DNA of 54,029 bases from Phaeodactylibacter sp. (GTDB taxonomy: Bacteria > Bacteroidota > Bacteroidia > Chitinophagales > Saprospiraceae): the NCBI GenBank assembly GCA_024103175.1, contig JAGFJE010000118.1, forward strand, positions 1 to 54,029, in the 5' to 3' direction. Position numbers and translations under genes: made by a program. Positions 43,316 to 52,704 of this stretch are shown piece after piece. Within the stretch, counting starts at the first letter, position 1; every line of letters starts with the position of its first letter. The notes under the pieces were generated by a model. The model was not told where the DNA came from and made no database searches. It was given only the letters and a program-made list of their open reading frames with translations.

Positions 43316-44263
43316 ATGTCCACGAATCAAATGATCGAAGTAAAGCTTTTTTCCGGAACCACTTCGGAATATCTCGCCAGGAATATTGCTGAATATTACG
43401 GCCATCCCCTGGGCGACATCAAAGTGAACCGCTTCAGCGACGGAGAGATGCAGCCCACGATAAATGAATCCGTCCGGGGCGCCTATGTGTTCTTCATACA
43501 ATCGACTTATGCCCCAGCTGAAAACCTCATGGAACTGCTGCTCATGATCGATGCCGCCAAACGGGCCTCGGCAGGGTATATTTCAGCAGTGATCCCCTAC
43601 TTCGGCTATGCCCGCCAGGACCGGAAAGACAAACCACGGGTGCCCATCTCCGCCAAGATGATCGCCAACCTGCTGCAGGCCGCCGGCGCCAACCGCATCA
43701 TGACCATGGACTTCCACGCCGACCAGATACAGGGCTTTTTCGATATTCCGGTCGACCACCTCAAGAGCGAGGCCATCTACATCCCTTACCTGCAGGAAAT
43801 GGACCTCAGCAACGTCATCTTCGCTTCTCCCGACGTGGGCGGCGTCAAACGGGCGCGCACCTACGCCAAGCACTTCAGCCGAAACCTCGTCATCTGCGAT
43901 AAATACCGCAAAAGGGCCAATGAAGTGGCCGAAATGACCGTCATCGGAGAGGTGCAGGATGCCGACGTCATCCTGGTCGACGACCTGGTCGATACGGCCG
44001 GAACGCTTTGCCGGGCCGCCAAGATCATTATGGAAAAAGGAGCCCGCAGCGTGCGCGCCATGTGCACCCACCCGGTGCTTTCCGGCGACGCCTACCGTAA
44101 AATCGAAGACTCCGTACTGGATGAACTGCTCGTCTGCGACACCATCCCGCTGAAAGAGGAATCGGAGAAGATCAAGGTGTTGTCCACCGCCAAACTGTTC
44201 TCCCGGGCCATTCGAAATACCCACGAACACCGGTCCATCTCCGCCCTTTTTGTGGGAGGTTGA
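43316..44263 (+). CDS. prs: Ribose-phosphate pyrophosphokinase
   Basis: Makes PRPP from ribose 5-phosphate and ATP, feeding purine, pyrimidine, His, Trp and NAD synthesis. The start at 43316 (MSTNQMIEVKLFSGTTSEYLA) gives 315 residues, the family norm. Motifs: NRFSDGEMQPTINESVRG, YFGYARQDRKDKPRVPISAK, MTMDFHADQIQGFFDIPVDHL and the PRPP loop VILVDDLVDTAGTL. Confidence 0.96.
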   Translation: MSTNQMIEVKLFSGTTSEYLARNIAEYYGHPLGDIKVNRFSDGEMQPTINESVRGAYVFFIQSTYAPAENLMELLLMIDAAKRASAGYISAVIPYFGYARQDRKDKPRVPISAKMIANLLQAAGANRIMTMDFHADQIQGFFDIPVDHLKSEAIYIPYLQEMDLSNVIFASPDVGGVKRARTYAKHFSRNLVICDKYRKRANEVAEMTVIGEVQDADVILVDDLVDTAGTLCRAAKIIMEKGARSVRAMCTHPVLSGDAYRKIEDSVLDELLVCDTIPLKEESEKIKVLSTAKLFSRAIRNTHEHRSISALFVGG

Positions 44264-44278
44264 GCCTTGCCGGGGCTG

Positions 44279-44725
44279 TCATTCGTCAAAATCCAGCTTG
44301 ATGTGCGCCGGATGGCATTTCTTGCATTGCGCCTCTTCGAAAAAGGTGGAAAACGGGCGCTTGATCGGCTCCTGAGTAATGGCGCTGTGTTTGATCAGCT
44401 TGCCCAGCAGCTCGTTGGTGATGTCCATATCCAGCAGAATGGAATCCTTCGTTCGGGGATAACTTACCAGGATAACCGGAGCGGCGCCCTCCCGCTCATC
44501 GTCCTGCCGCTTCACCATCTTCCATTCATTCCTGCCCGTTCGCACCAGCTTCTGGTTCTGGTAAGGCACCCACCCGACGGTAATGGAAATTTCCGGGTGG
44601 AAAGAGGATATTTCGGAGGGCTGCATGGCCCGGGCTATCCTTTCGGTTGGCATCTTCCGGGTTTCACTGCAATTGAATACGATAAATACAATCAGTAAAA
44701 AAAAGAATGCGATTCTCCAGGTCAT
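44279..44725 (-). CDS. Lipoprotein with a single CxxCH haem motif
   Basis: A 148-residue protein starting MTWRIAFFFLLIVFIVFNC (44725), with a lipobox-like FNC. The body (PSEISSFHPEISITVGWVPYQNQKLVRTGRNEWKM) has no recognised family. The C-terminus holds FEEAQCKKCHPAHIKLDFDE, a CxxCH that could attach one c-type haem in the periplasm. It is convergent with prs (15 bp apart). Function unknown; a role in electron transfer is only suggested by the motif. Confidence 0.72.
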   Translation of the reverse strand: MTWRIAFFFLLIVFIVFNCSETRKMPTERIARAMQPSEISSFHPEISITVGWVPYQNQKLVRTGRNEWKMVKRQDDEREGAAPVILVSYPRTKDSILLDMDITNELLGKLIKHSAITQEPIKRPFSTFFEEAQCKKCHPAHIKLDFDE

Positions 44726-44929
44726 GACTGCTTTTTTGTTGATATCTCGCTGTTGTTTGAAAAATCCATATATACTCCCCGCAAAATAGCGAATTAAAAG
44801 ATATTCGCTCTCCCTTCCCATTTGAAATTGAAAGCACTGAAATGCCCGACAGGTTTCACCCAAATACAAAACCTGCCGGACACCTGCATATTTTCAAAAA
44901 CCATGCTTCCGATTTTAAAGTAAAATGCC

Positions 44930-44937
44930 TATCTTTG
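44930..44937 (+). promoter_or_regulatory. -7 element of rplY
   Basis: TATCTTTG fits TAnnTTTG, about 60 bp before the rplY start. The same element is found before obgE. Confidence 0.5.
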
Positions 44938-44998
44938 CGTGCCTTTTCGGAATAAGGCTGATAACAGTAGAAAGCATAAACGACAAAGTCGATAAATC

Positions 44999-45649
44999 AT
45001 GGAAGTAATTGCTGTAAGCGGAAAGTTGCGCACAGACCTCGGGAAGACGGCTACCAAAGCTGTAAGGAATGAAGGCATGATCCCTTGTGTGCTTTATGGA
45101 GGAGATGAAGTCATCCACTTCTCCACTGTGCTGAAAGATGTTCGGGACCTCATATATACTCCTGACTTCAAGGTCGCAGAACTCTCTATCGACGGGAAAA
45201 CATACAAGTGTTTCGTCAAAGATATTCAATTCCATCCGGTGACGGATGCAGTCGTGCACTTGGATTTTCTCCGCCTCATAGAAGGTGTGCCGGTCAAGGT
45301 GGAAGTACCGCTGCGCTTTAAGGGCGCATCGCCGGGTGTCAAGAACGGCGGCAAGCTGATCCAGAAGCTGCGCCGGGTCAAGATCAGGTCGACTCCGGAA
45401 CACCTCGTCGGCGAGATGCAGGTAGACATCTCCCACCTCGAGCTCAACCAGTCCATCCGGGTTCGCGACATCGACCGCGTGCGCGAAAACATCGACATCC
45501 TCAACTCCCCCGGCGTGCCGGTTGCTTCCGTAGAAGTGCCGCGTGCCCTGCGTTCCGCCACCGCTGCCGCTGAAAAGGCCGGCAAAGTTGCCGAAGGGGA
45601 AGAAGCGCCTGAAGGCGAAGAGGGCGAAGAAGGCGCCGGCGAAGAATAG
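44999..45649 (+). CDS. rplY: 50S ribosomal protein L25 / Ctc
   Basis: 5S rRNA-binding ribosomal protein of the long Ctc type, 216 residues. The N-terminal L25 domain covers about 1-95 (GKLRTDLGKTATKAVRNEGMIPCVLYGG), the C-terminal TL5/Ctc domain about 96-185 (VKVEVPLRFKGASPGVKNGGKLIQKLRRVKI). It ends in a low-complexity acidic tail (EGEEAPEGEEGEEGAGEE). The usual pth neighbour is absent. Confidence 0.95.
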   Translation: MEVIAVSGKLRTDLGKTATKAVRNEGMIPCVLYGGDEVIHFSTVLKDVRDLIYTPDFKVAELSIDGKTYKCFVKDIQFHPVTDAVVHLDFLRLIEGVPVKVEVPLRFKGASPGVKNGGKLIQKLRRVKIRSTPEHLVGEMQVDISHLELNQSIRVRDIDRVRENIDILNSPGVPVASVEVPRALRSATAAAEKAGKVAEGEEAPEGEEGEEGAGEE

Positions 45650-45748
45650 GATATTCTTTTTCACGCCGAACCGTCCGGAAGAGGTGCAGGGGCAGGAAAT
45701 GCTTTGCACCTCTTTCGTTATTTGTACCTGTTCCAAAACCTCCTCTCT

Positions 45749-46516
45749 ATGCTCCACGCCACCTTAGTGCAAACAACGCTCCACTGGGAAGATAAAAAGG
45801 CCAACCTGGAAGAACTGGGCCGAAAGCTCGACAGCCTGGCCACGCCCACCCACCTCGTCGTCCTTCCCGAAATGTTCACCACCGGCTTTACCATGAACGC
45901 CCGCCCCCTGGCCGAGCCCACCGAGGGGCCCACCTGCGAGTGGATGGCCGCCCAGGCCAGCCGCCTCAATGCCGTGGTCACAGGCAGCTTCATCGCCGAA
46001 GAGAACGGCCAATACTACAACCGCCTCCTCTGGGTGCGCCCCGACGGCAGCTACGAACAGTACGACAAGCGCCACCTCTTTACCCTGGCGGGCGAGCACG
46101 AACACTACGCTCCGGGCAACCACCGCCTGATTGTGGAACTCAACGGCTGGAAAGTGCTGCCCCTCATCTGCTACGACCTGCGCTTCCCCGTCTGGGCCCG
46201 CAATGTAGACGGCTACGACCTGCTCCTCTACGTGGCCAACTGGCCGGAAATGCGCCGCCAGGCCTGGCGCGCTTTGCTCGCTGCCCGCGCCATCGAGAAC
46301 CAGGCCTACACTCTGGGCGTCAACCGCGTCGGCAAGGACGGCAATGGCTTCCCCTATACCGGCGACACCTCCGCCTACGACTATGCCGGCGAGGAACTGC
46401 TCCACGCCACGCATGTGGAAGGATTGTTCACCGTTCAACTCTCCTACGAAAAACAGCAGGAATTCCGGAATAAATTACAGTTCCTGGCGGACCGGGACCG
46501 GTTTGTGATCCAATAA
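45749..46516 (+). CDS. Carbon-nitrogen hydrolase (omega-amidase, YafV-like)
   Basis: Nitrilase-superfamily amidase of 255 residues; relatives hydrolyse 2-oxoglutaramate or 2-oxosuccinamate as metabolite repair. The start at 45749 (MLHATLVQTTLHWEDKKANL) is the conserved N-terminus. The catalytic triad is E in VLPEMFTTGF, K in QYDKRHLFTLAGEH and C in PLICYDLRFPVW. Follows rplY by about 100 bp. Confidence 0.9.
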   Translation: MLHATLVQTTLHWEDKKANLEELGRKLDSLATPTHLVVLPEMFTTGFTMNARPLAEPTEGPTCEWMAAQASRLNAVVTGSFIAEENGQYYNRLLWVRPDGSYEQYDKRHLFTLAGEHEHYAPGNHRLIVELNGWKVLPLICYDLRFPVWARNVDGYDLLLYVANWPEMRRQAWRALLAARAIENQAYTLGVNRVGKDGNGFPYTGDTSAYDYAGEELLHATHVEGLFTVQLSYEKQQEFRNKLQFLADRDRFVIQ

Positions 46517-46533
46517 GATGTGTAAAAGTGGGT

Positions 46534-46609
46534 AGGTGTAAATGTGTAAGGGTGCCGGGCTGTGGGTTTGCCCTCGTTTACACATTCACACCCTTACACA
46601 TTTACACCT
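46534..46609. terminator. 21-bp inverted repeat after the amidase gene
   Basis: AGGTGTAAATGTGTAAGGGTG (46534-46554, 21 bases, one arm; interrupted repeat GTGTAA) is perfectly repeated in inverse at 46589-46609, around a 34-nt loop. It lies between two plus-strand genes and probably folds into a stable hairpin in RNA; no clear T-tract follows. Confidence 0.6.
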
Positions 46610-46708
46610 CCCTGCCCCTTAACAAAACCCTCACATTTCAAAAAAAATAATTCCTGAACCGCGGCCGTTTTACTAGCGATTATATAACCTCCCAAGCTGA
46701 TTAACGCC

Positions 46709-47248
46709 ATGTTCAAAGCCTTTTTAAGAACCGCTGTCCTGTCTGCTTTCTTCCTGTTCTCTCTGGCGCACTGCGCCGTCCTGCACGACCCGCCCACCGG
46801 GCCGCATAACCCCTCCCGGGCAAAGACGGGTTCAGAAGAGACTACGGCCGTTGAAAAGAGCAGCCCCCAGCGGGATGCCGTAGTCAGCTACGCCAAAAAG
46901 AAGCTGGGCGCCGGGTATCAGGAGGGCGGCGCCGGGCCCAACCGCTTCGACTGCTCGGGCTTTACCTCTTATGTGATGAAGGAATTTGACGTCCCCCTCT
47001 CCCGCAGTTCCCGCTACCAGGCGAAGGAGGGCAGGAAGATCCGCGTGGAGGACGCACGGCCCGGCGACCTCATCTTCTTCAAGCGCAGCCCCGCCGGGCC
47101 GGTATTCCACGTGGCCATGGTGGTGCGCAACAGCCGGGAGGGCATCGAGGTCATCCACAGCACCTCGCGGGGCGTGGTCATCGACAACATCTCCCGGTCG
47201 AGCTACTGGGAGCCGAAGATCTATTCAGCGCGGGATGTGCTGCCGTAG
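46709..47248 (+). CDS. NlpC/P60 (C40) peptidase lipoprotein
   Basis: Cell-wall peptidase of 179 residues, probably splitting gamma-D-Glu-diamino acid bonds. Signal peptide MFKAFLRTAVLSAFFLFSLAHC with lipobox. The C40 domain (about 55-175) has the catalytic Cys in NRFDCSGFTSYVMK and His in GPVFHVAMVV. Expected at the outer or inner membrane facing the periplasm. Confidence 0.92.
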   Translation: MFKAFLRTAVLSAFFLFSLAHCAVLHDPPTGPHNPSRAKTGSEETTAVEKSSPQRDAVVSYAKKKLGAGYQEGGAGPNRFDCSGFTSYVMKEFDVPLSRSSRYQAKEGRKIRVEDARPGDLIFFKRSPAGPVFHVAMVVRNSREGIEVIHSTSRGVVIDNISRSSYWEPKIYSARDVLP

Positions 47249-47310
47249 TAAGCGTTTTTTTGTATTTTCGCTTCTTCTAAAATCAAGGTTCAACAAAACC
47301 ACCGCACTAC

Positions 47311-47886
47311 ATGATCAACTTAATACTCTTTGGCCCTCCCGGTTCCGGCAAGGGCACCCAGGCGGAAAAGCTCGTCGAGAAGTACGAGCTGCTGCACATC
47401 TCCACCGGCGACCTCTTCCGCTACGAGATGGGCAACAACACGCCCCTGGGCCAGGAAGCGAAAAGCTACATCGAAAAAGGAGAACTGGTGCCCGACGAGG
47501 TGACCGTCGGCATGCTGCGCAACAAGGTGGAGGCCAACCTCGACGTGGAGGGCTACATATTCGACGGCTTCCCCCGCACCGTCCCCCAGGCCGATGCCCT
47601 GGACAACCTGCTGGCCGAGAACGGCAACGAGGTATCCCTCCTCCTGATGCTGGACGTGCCGGACGATGAGCTCGTCAAACGCCTGCTGCTGCGGGGCAAA
47701 ACCTCCGGCCGCGCTGATGATACCGACGAGTCTATCATCCGCAACCGCATCGAAGTGTATAAGAGCGAGACGACCCCCGTCTTCGACTACTACGCCGCAA
47801 AAGGCAAGGCCGCTAAAGTGTACGGCGTGGGCAGCATAGAGGAGATCTTCGGCCGCCTCTGCGACGAGATCGACAGCCACGCCTGA
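47311..47886 (+). CDS. adk: Adenylate kinase
   Basis: Balances ATP, ADP and AMP; 191 residues, the short form. P-loop GPPGSGKGTQAEKL (about 7-20), AMP-binding HISTGDLFRYEM and FDGFPRTVPQA, and a short lid (RGKTSGRADDTDESIIRNRI) without a zinc site. Follows the NlpC/P60 gene by 62 bp. Confidence 0.97.
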   Translation: MINLILFGPPGSGKGTQAEKLVEKYELLHISTGDLFRYEMGNNTPLGQEAKSYIEKGELVPDEVTVGMLRNKVEANLDVEGYIFDGFPRTVPQADALDNLLAENGNEVSLLLMLDVPDDELVKRLLLRGKTSGRADDTDESIIRNRIEVYKSETTPVFDYYAAKGKAAKVYGVGSIEEIFGRLCDEIDSHA

Positions 47887-48027
47887 TTGCTGAAGTTACC
47901 AGCCCTAACCATTTTTTTCATCCCCTGGTATCCGCAAAAGCCTTTCACCGATAACGAAAACAGGGTTTGGCGCCGGCCTTTTGCCTGAACACCAAACCCT
48001 GTCCGGTAATATTCAAGACTTTCCTAT

Positions 48028-49950
48028 CTATTCCTCAAACTTCCAGCGCCGGAACGTTTCCATGGCCTCGTATTCCGCCAGGCCGAGGCCGCGGTAGGCT
48101 TTGGCGGTCGCCTGGTTGCGGTCTTCGGCGCGCTGCCAGAACTCCCGCTCGTCGGTCCCGGGGAAGGGCGGGCGGTCTTTCTGCGACTGGTGCATGAAGA
48201 TGGCCTGCCGCTTTTTGCGCAGCTCGGCCGGGCTGAGCGGCACCGCCATTTCGATCTCGTGCACCGGCCATTCGTGCCAGGCGCCGCGGTAGAGCCAGAG
48301 CCAGCAGTCCTTGATCCAGGACTGGCCCTTCAGCTTTTCGAAAGCCCCGAAGATGGCCTCGATACAGACGCGGTGGGTGCCGTGGGGGTCGGCCAGGTCG
48401 CCGGCCCCGTACACCTGGTGCGGCTTGATCTTCTCCAGGAGTTCAGCCACCACATCGATGTCTTCATCTCCCAGCGGCTTCTTGCGGGGGCTGCCCGTTT
48501 CGTAGAAAGGCATATCCAGGAAGTGGATGTGGTTGTCGTCCAGGCCGGTGAAACGGGCGGCGGCGCGGGCCTCGCCCCGCCGGATGAGGCCTTTGATGCG
48601 GCGGATCTCCGCGTTATCCTCCTCGCCGGGCGCCTTCTGGTCGAGGTAGTCGGCCAGGCTCTTGTAATGGGCCTGCATCTCCGCCACCTTTTCGCTGTCG
48701 CCGTTCCTGACGGTTTCCTGCAGGAACTCGATGAAGCGGCGGGCATCGTGGTCGTGGACGGCGATGTTGCCGGAGGTCTGGTATGCTACATGCACTTCGT
48801 GGCCCTGGTCGACCAGCCTCAGGAAGGTGCCGCCCATAGAGATGACGTCGTCATCGGGGTGCGGGCTGAAGATGACCACCCGCTTGCGGGCCGGCTTGGC
48901 GCGCTCGGGGCGGGTGGTGTCGTCGGCATTGGGCTTGCCGCCCGGCCAGCCGGTGATGGTGTGCTGGAGGCGGTTGAAAATGCGGATGTTGATATTGTAG
49001 GCGGAATCTTCTTCGATGATCAGGTCGCTGAGGCTGTTCTCGGCGTAGTCTTCATCGGTCAGCTTCAGGATGGGCTTATCCAGTTTCTGGGACAGCCAGA
49101 TGACGGCCTGGCAGATCAGGTCTTCATCCCAGTTGCACATGCCGATGAGCCAGGGCGACTGGAAGCGGGTGAGCTCGCTGGCGGCGCTCTGGTCGAGGTG
49201 GGCCTTCACATTGGGGTGCTTCTGCAGGAAGGTCGAGGGCACCGAGGCCGTCACCGGCCCTTCGATGGCCCGCTGCAGGACGGAAGCCTTGTGCTCGCCC
49301 CACCCCAGCAGGTAGATCGCCTTGGCCTTCATGATGGTCTTGATGCCCATGGTGATGGCGCGGTAGGGCACGTCGTCTTCGTGGGGGAAGTCCTTGAGGG
49401 CGTCCTTGCGGGTGATGGCGTCGAGGCGCACCAGGCGGGTCTCGGAGTGCTCCCAGGAGCCCGGCTCGTTGAAGCCGATGTGGCCGGTGCGGCCGATGCC
49501 CAGCAACTGAATGTCGAGCCCTCCGTAAGATTCGATCTCCTTTTCGTAGGCGGCGCAGTAGCTGTCCACTTTTTCCATCGGGATGGTGCCGTCGGGGATG
49601 TGGATGTTCTCGGGCTTGATGTCGACGTGGTCGAACAAATACTCATGCATGAAGCGGACGTAGCTCTGCGGCGCATCCGGTTGCAGAGGATAGTATTCGT
49701 CCAGGTTGAAGGTGACGACATTCTGGAAGCTCAACCCTTCTTCCTTGTGCAGCCGCACCAGCTCCTGATATACCTGAATGGGGGAGGAACCGGTGGCCAG
49801 GCCCAGAACGATCTTTTCCCCTTCCTGCTGCCGCTGCCGAATGGCCAGGGCAATGGATTGAGCGATGTGACGGCAGCCGTCGGCGGCCGACTTCCACACT
49901 TTTACCGGGATCTTTTCCAGAGATTTGAACTGATAGCGAAGGCGTTCCAT
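48028..49950 (-). CDS. nagB: NagB-like / PIG-L deacetylase fusion
   Basis: A 640-residue two-domain protein starting MERLRYQFKSLEKIPVKVWK at 49950. The N-terminal half (about 1-270) is glucosamine-6-phosphate deaminase-like, with VVTFNLDEYYPL and GIGRTGHIGFNEPGS. The C-terminal half (about 375-620) is a PIG-L/LmbE zinc deacetylase with FSPHPDDDVISMGG and GAGDLADPHGTHR. The fusion is known across Bacteroidota. It may deacetylate an N-acetylglucosamine derivative and deaminate the product; substrates remain to be shown. Confidence 0.88.
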   Translation of the reverse strand: MERLRYQFKSLEKIPVKVWKSAADGCRHIAQSIALAIRQRQQEGEKIVLGLATGSSPIQVYQELVRLHKEEGLSFQNVVTFNLDEYYPLQPDAPQSYVRFMHEYLFDHVDIKPENIHIPDGTIPMEKVDSYCAAYEKEIESYGGLDIQLLGIGRTGHIGFNEPGSWEHSETRLVRLDAITRKDALKDFPHEDDVPYRAITMGIKTIMKAKAIYLLGWGEHKASVLQRAIEGPVTASVPSTFLQKHPNVKAHLDQSAASELTRFQSPWLIGMCNWDEDLICQAVIWLSQKLDKPILKLTDEDYAENSLSDLIIEEDSAYNINIRIFNRLQHTITGWPGGKPNADDTTRPERAKPARKRVVIFSPHPDDDVISMGGTFLRLVDQGHEVHVAYQTSGNIAVHDHDARRFIEFLQETVRNGDSEKVAEMQAHYKSLADYLDQKAPGEEDNAEIRRIKGLIRRGEARAAARFTGLDDNHIHFLDMPFYETGSPRKKPLGDEDIDVVAELLEKIKPHQVYGAGDLADPHGTHRVCIEAIFGAFEKLKGQSWIKDCWLWLYRGAWHEWPVHEIEMAVPLSPAELRKKRQAIFMHQSQKDRPPFPGTDEREFWQRAEDRNQATAKAYRGLGLAEYEAMETFRRWKFEE

Positions 49951-50094
49951 GAATTTGGATTTTGTGTAGCGCAAAGGTCTGAAATCTACGGAAAAGAATC
50001 CTATAAATATGGATAAAATGAGCATGATTAATGGCAGGTTATTGAACTTTACGCTGGTTTTTGCCGCAAAAAACGATTGAACCGGGTAAAGCGT

Positions 50095-50102
50095 TATCTT
50101 TG
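50095..50102 (+). promoter_or_regulatory. -7 element of obgE
   Basis: TATCTTTG lies 20 bp before the obgE ATG, fitting TAnnTTTG and leaving a leader of only about 13-15 nt. Confidence 0.5.
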
Positions 50103-50122
50103 CGGGCCGGAAATAAAATGAA

Positions 50123-51133
50123 ATGGCGGAACAGAACTTCGTAGATTATGTAAAAATATGCTGCCGGTCGGGCGCAGGCGGGGCCGGCTCGGTCCACTTT
50201 CTGCGCGACCGGAAGAACCCGCGCGGCGGCCCCGACGGGGGCGACGGCGGCCGGGGAGGGCACATCATCCTGCGCGGCAACCGCAACGTGTGGACCCTGC
50301 TGGCGCTGAAATACCGCAAGCACGTCATTGCCGGAGCGGGCGTCAACGGCAGCGCCAACAACAAAACGGGGGCCGACGGGGAAGATGTCATCCTCGAAGT
50401 GCCGCTGGGCACCGTCGCCAAAGATGCCGAAACCGGCCAGGTGCACTTCGAGATCACCAAAGACGGGGAAGAGAAGATCCTGGTGGAAGGCGGCCGCGGG
50501 GGGCTGGGCAACACCCACTTCAAATCGTCGACCAACCAGACGCCCCGCTATGCGCAGCCCGGAGAACCGGGAAAAGAGGAGTGGAAGATCCTGGAACTCA
50601 AGCTCCTGGCCGATATCGGCCTGGTGGGCTTCCCCAATGCCGGCAAATCCACCCTGCTTTCCGTCATTACCGCCGCCAAGCCCAAGATCGCCAATTACCC
50701 CTTCACCACCCTGGTTCCCAACCTGGGCATCGTCAAATACAGAGGCGGGCGGTCGTTCGTCATTGCCGACATTCCCGGCATCATCGAAAAGGCCCATGAG
50801 GGTAAGGGGTTGGGCCATCGCTTCCTGCGCCACATCGAGCGCAACGCCACCCTGCTGTTCATGATCCCCTGCGATACGGGCAACATCAGAAAGGAGTACG
50901 AAATCCTGCTCAACGAACTGCGCCAGTACAATGAAGAACTGCTGGACAAACCCCGGGTGCTGGCCATCACCAAAAGCGACCTCATCGACGAAGAACTGAA
51001 GGAAATGCTCAAGGTGGATATCCCCAAGGACATCCCCTACCTCTTCATCTCCGCCGTCGCCCAGCAGGGCCTCACGGAGCTGAAGGACCTCCTTTGGGAA
51101 ACGGTCAATAAAGATGCCGAAGAGAAGACTTGA
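50123..51133 (+). CDS. obgE: GTPase Obg
   Basis: Ribosome-associated GTPase for 50S maturation and stress signalling, 336 residues. The glycine-rich Obg fold covers about 1-158 ([18 protein letters not shown]). The G domain has G1 [12 protein letters not shown]2 [12 protein letters not shown]3 DIPGI and G4 TKSD, a variant of NKxD that still keeps the K and D. The usual variable C-terminal domain is absent. Its stop codon is the start of a hairpin (51126-51175). Confidence 0.95.
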   Translation: MAEQNFVDYVKICCRSGAGGAGSVHFLRDRKNPRGGPDGGDGGRGGHIILRGNRNVWTLLALKYRKHVIAGAGVNGSANNKTGADGEDVILEVPLGTVAKDAETGQVHFEITKDGEEKILVEGGRGGLGNTHFKSSTNQTPRYAQPGEPGKEEWKILELKLLADIGLVGFPNAGKSTLLSVITAAKPKIANYPFTTLVPNLGIVKYRGGRSFVIADIPGIIEKAHEGKGLGHRFLRHIERNATLLFMIPCDTGNIRKEYEILLNELRQYNEELLDKPRVLAITKSDLIDEELKEMLKVDIPKDIPYLFISAVAQQGLTELKDLLWETVNKDAEEKT

Positions 51134-51175
51134 CAAGTTTACCGACAGGCCTACAGGAGATAATTTGTCAAGTCT
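51126..51175. terminator. CTTGACAAG hairpin, copy 2
   Basis: AGACTTGACAAGTTT (51126-51140) overlaps the obgE stop and is inversely repeated as AATTTGTCAAGTCT (51162-51175). The layout and core match the hairpin at 20504-20553, including a CAGG-CCT central part, so the two are copies of one unit. Confidence 0.6.
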
Positions 51176-51252
51176 ATGATAAGATTTTTTACGACACGGT
51201 TTCATGGCTTCACGGAATCCGTGGGGCCATGCACCCATGAAACAATGAAACA

Positions 51253-52704
51253 ATGAAATCATCAGATATCGAAAAGGCCCTCAGCGAGCTGTTCTACGAG
51301 TGGGCGGGCGAAGAGCCGGGGCTGATCCTGCCCCTGGCCCCTTCCGGTTCGCGGCGCATTTACTACCGCCTGAAAAGTGGCGACAAGTCCGCTATCGGCG
51401 CGTACAACCCCGACCGCAAGGAGAACCAGGCCTTTCTCACCTTTTCCCACCACTTTCATGGCAAAGGCCTGCCGGTTCCGGAGATCTACTGTGACAACCT
51501 GGACAGGCACGTTTACCTTCAGGAAGACCTGGGCTTTACCACCCTGTACAGCTACCTGCTGCAAAAAGGCGACTACTTCCCCGATTACCTCATCCGCATC
51601 TATCAGCGGGTGGTGGAGCAACTGGCCCACCTGCAGGTCGAGGGAGGAGACGGGCTGGATTACAGTGTCTGCTACCCCCGCGAGGCATTCGATAAGCAGT
51701 CCATGCTCTGGGATTTCAACACCTTTAAATACTACTTCCTCAAGCTGGCCAACGTCACCTTCGACGAACAACTGCTGGAGGATGACATCCACCGCCTGGC
51801 CGACTACCTCCTGCAGGCCGACACCCGCCACTTCATGTTCCGCGACTTCCAGACCCGCAACATCATGATCAAAAGTGGAGAGCCCTATTTTATCGATTAT
51901 CAGGGCGGGCGCCGGGGGGCGCTGCAGTACGACCTGGCCTCCCTGCTCTACCAGGCCAAGGCCAACATCCCGGAAGACATCCGCGAGAGCCTGCTGGAGC
52001 ACTATATGGATACGCTGGAAAAACTCATCCCCGTCGACCGTAAGCAGTTCATCGAGTTTTACTATGGCTATGTGTTCATCCGCAGTATTCAGGTGCTGGG
52101 CACCTACGGATTCCGCGGCCTGTACGAGCACAAAGAATATTTTATCAAGAGCATACCCTTCGCCCTGCGCAACATCAAGTGGCTGCTGGATAACAATAAA
52201 ATTGCCGTCAAGGTGCCTGAACTGAAGCGAGCGCTGGAAAGCCTGGTCGCCTCCAAAAAATTCGAGCCTTTCGACAAGATCAAGGGCAGCTCCAGCCTGC
52301 TCACCGTGCGCATCAACAGCTTCTCCTACAAGCAGAACGGCATCCCCCCCGACCCCACCGGCAACGGCGGCGGCTTCGTCTTCGACTGCCGCTTCATCCA
52401 CAACCCCGGCCGGTACGAACCCTACAAGAAACTCACCGGGCGCGACGAGCCGGTCATCAACTTCCTCAAACACCACAGCCAGGTGGAAGGCTTCCTCAAC
52501 GACGTCTTCCGCATCGTCGACGGCGCCGTCGAAGACTACATCGAGCGCAGCTTCACCAGCCTGGCCGTCAACTTCGGCTGCACCGGCGGGCAACACCGCT
52601 CCGTATACGCCGCCGACGCCCTGGCGAAGCACCTGAAAGAAAAGTATGGGGTGCGGGTCGAACTGCAGCATATTGAACAGGAGAGGAAGGGGTGGCAGAA
52701 TTAG
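51253..52704 (+). CDS. APH-like phosphotransferase fused to a RapZ C-terminal domain
   Basis: A 483-residue protein. The N-terminal part (about 1-320) is an aminoglycoside phosphotransferase/choline kinase-like fold with catalytic FRDFQTRNIMI and metal-binding FIDYQGGRRGALQYDL. The C-terminal part (about 345-483) matches the RapZ effector domain, with VNFGCTGGQHRSVYAADALAKHL. RapZ in E. coli senses GlcN6P and directs RNase E to GlmZ; here the usual N-terminal P-loop ATPase is replaced by a kinase fold. It follows obgE. A role in cell-wall sugar supply is inference. Confidence 0.88.
   Translation: MKSSDIEKALSELFYEWAGEEPGLILPLAPSGSRRIYYRLKSGDKSAIGAYNPDRKENQAFLTFSHHFHGKGLPVPEIYCDNLDRHVYLQEDLGFTTLYSYLLQKGDYFPDYLIRIYQRVVEQLAHLQVEGGDGLDYSVCYPREAFDKQSMLWDFNTFKYYFLKLANVTFDEQLLEDDIHRLADYLLQADTRHFMFRDFQTRNIMIKSGEPYFIDYQGGRRGALQYDLASLLYQAKANIPEDIRESLLEHYMDTLEKLIPVDRKQFIEFYYGYVFIRSIQVLGTYGFRGLYEHKEYFIKSIPFALRNIKWLLDNNKIAVKVPELKRALESLVASKKFEPFDKIKGSSSLLTVRINSFSYKQNGIPPDPTGNGGGFVFDCRFIHNPGRYEPYKKLTGRDEPVINFLKHHSQVEGFLNDVFRIVDGAVEDYIERSFTSLAVNFGCTGGQHRSVYAADALAKHLKEKYGVRVELQHIEQERKGWQN

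Noticed and set aside
48190..50016. 608-codon open frame on the plus strand
   Set aside because: Antisense shadow of the NagB/PIG-L fusion, which has clear catalytic motifs.
51262..52671. 469-codon open frame on the minus strand
   Set aside because: Antisense to the APH-RapZ fusion; no recognisable domain.
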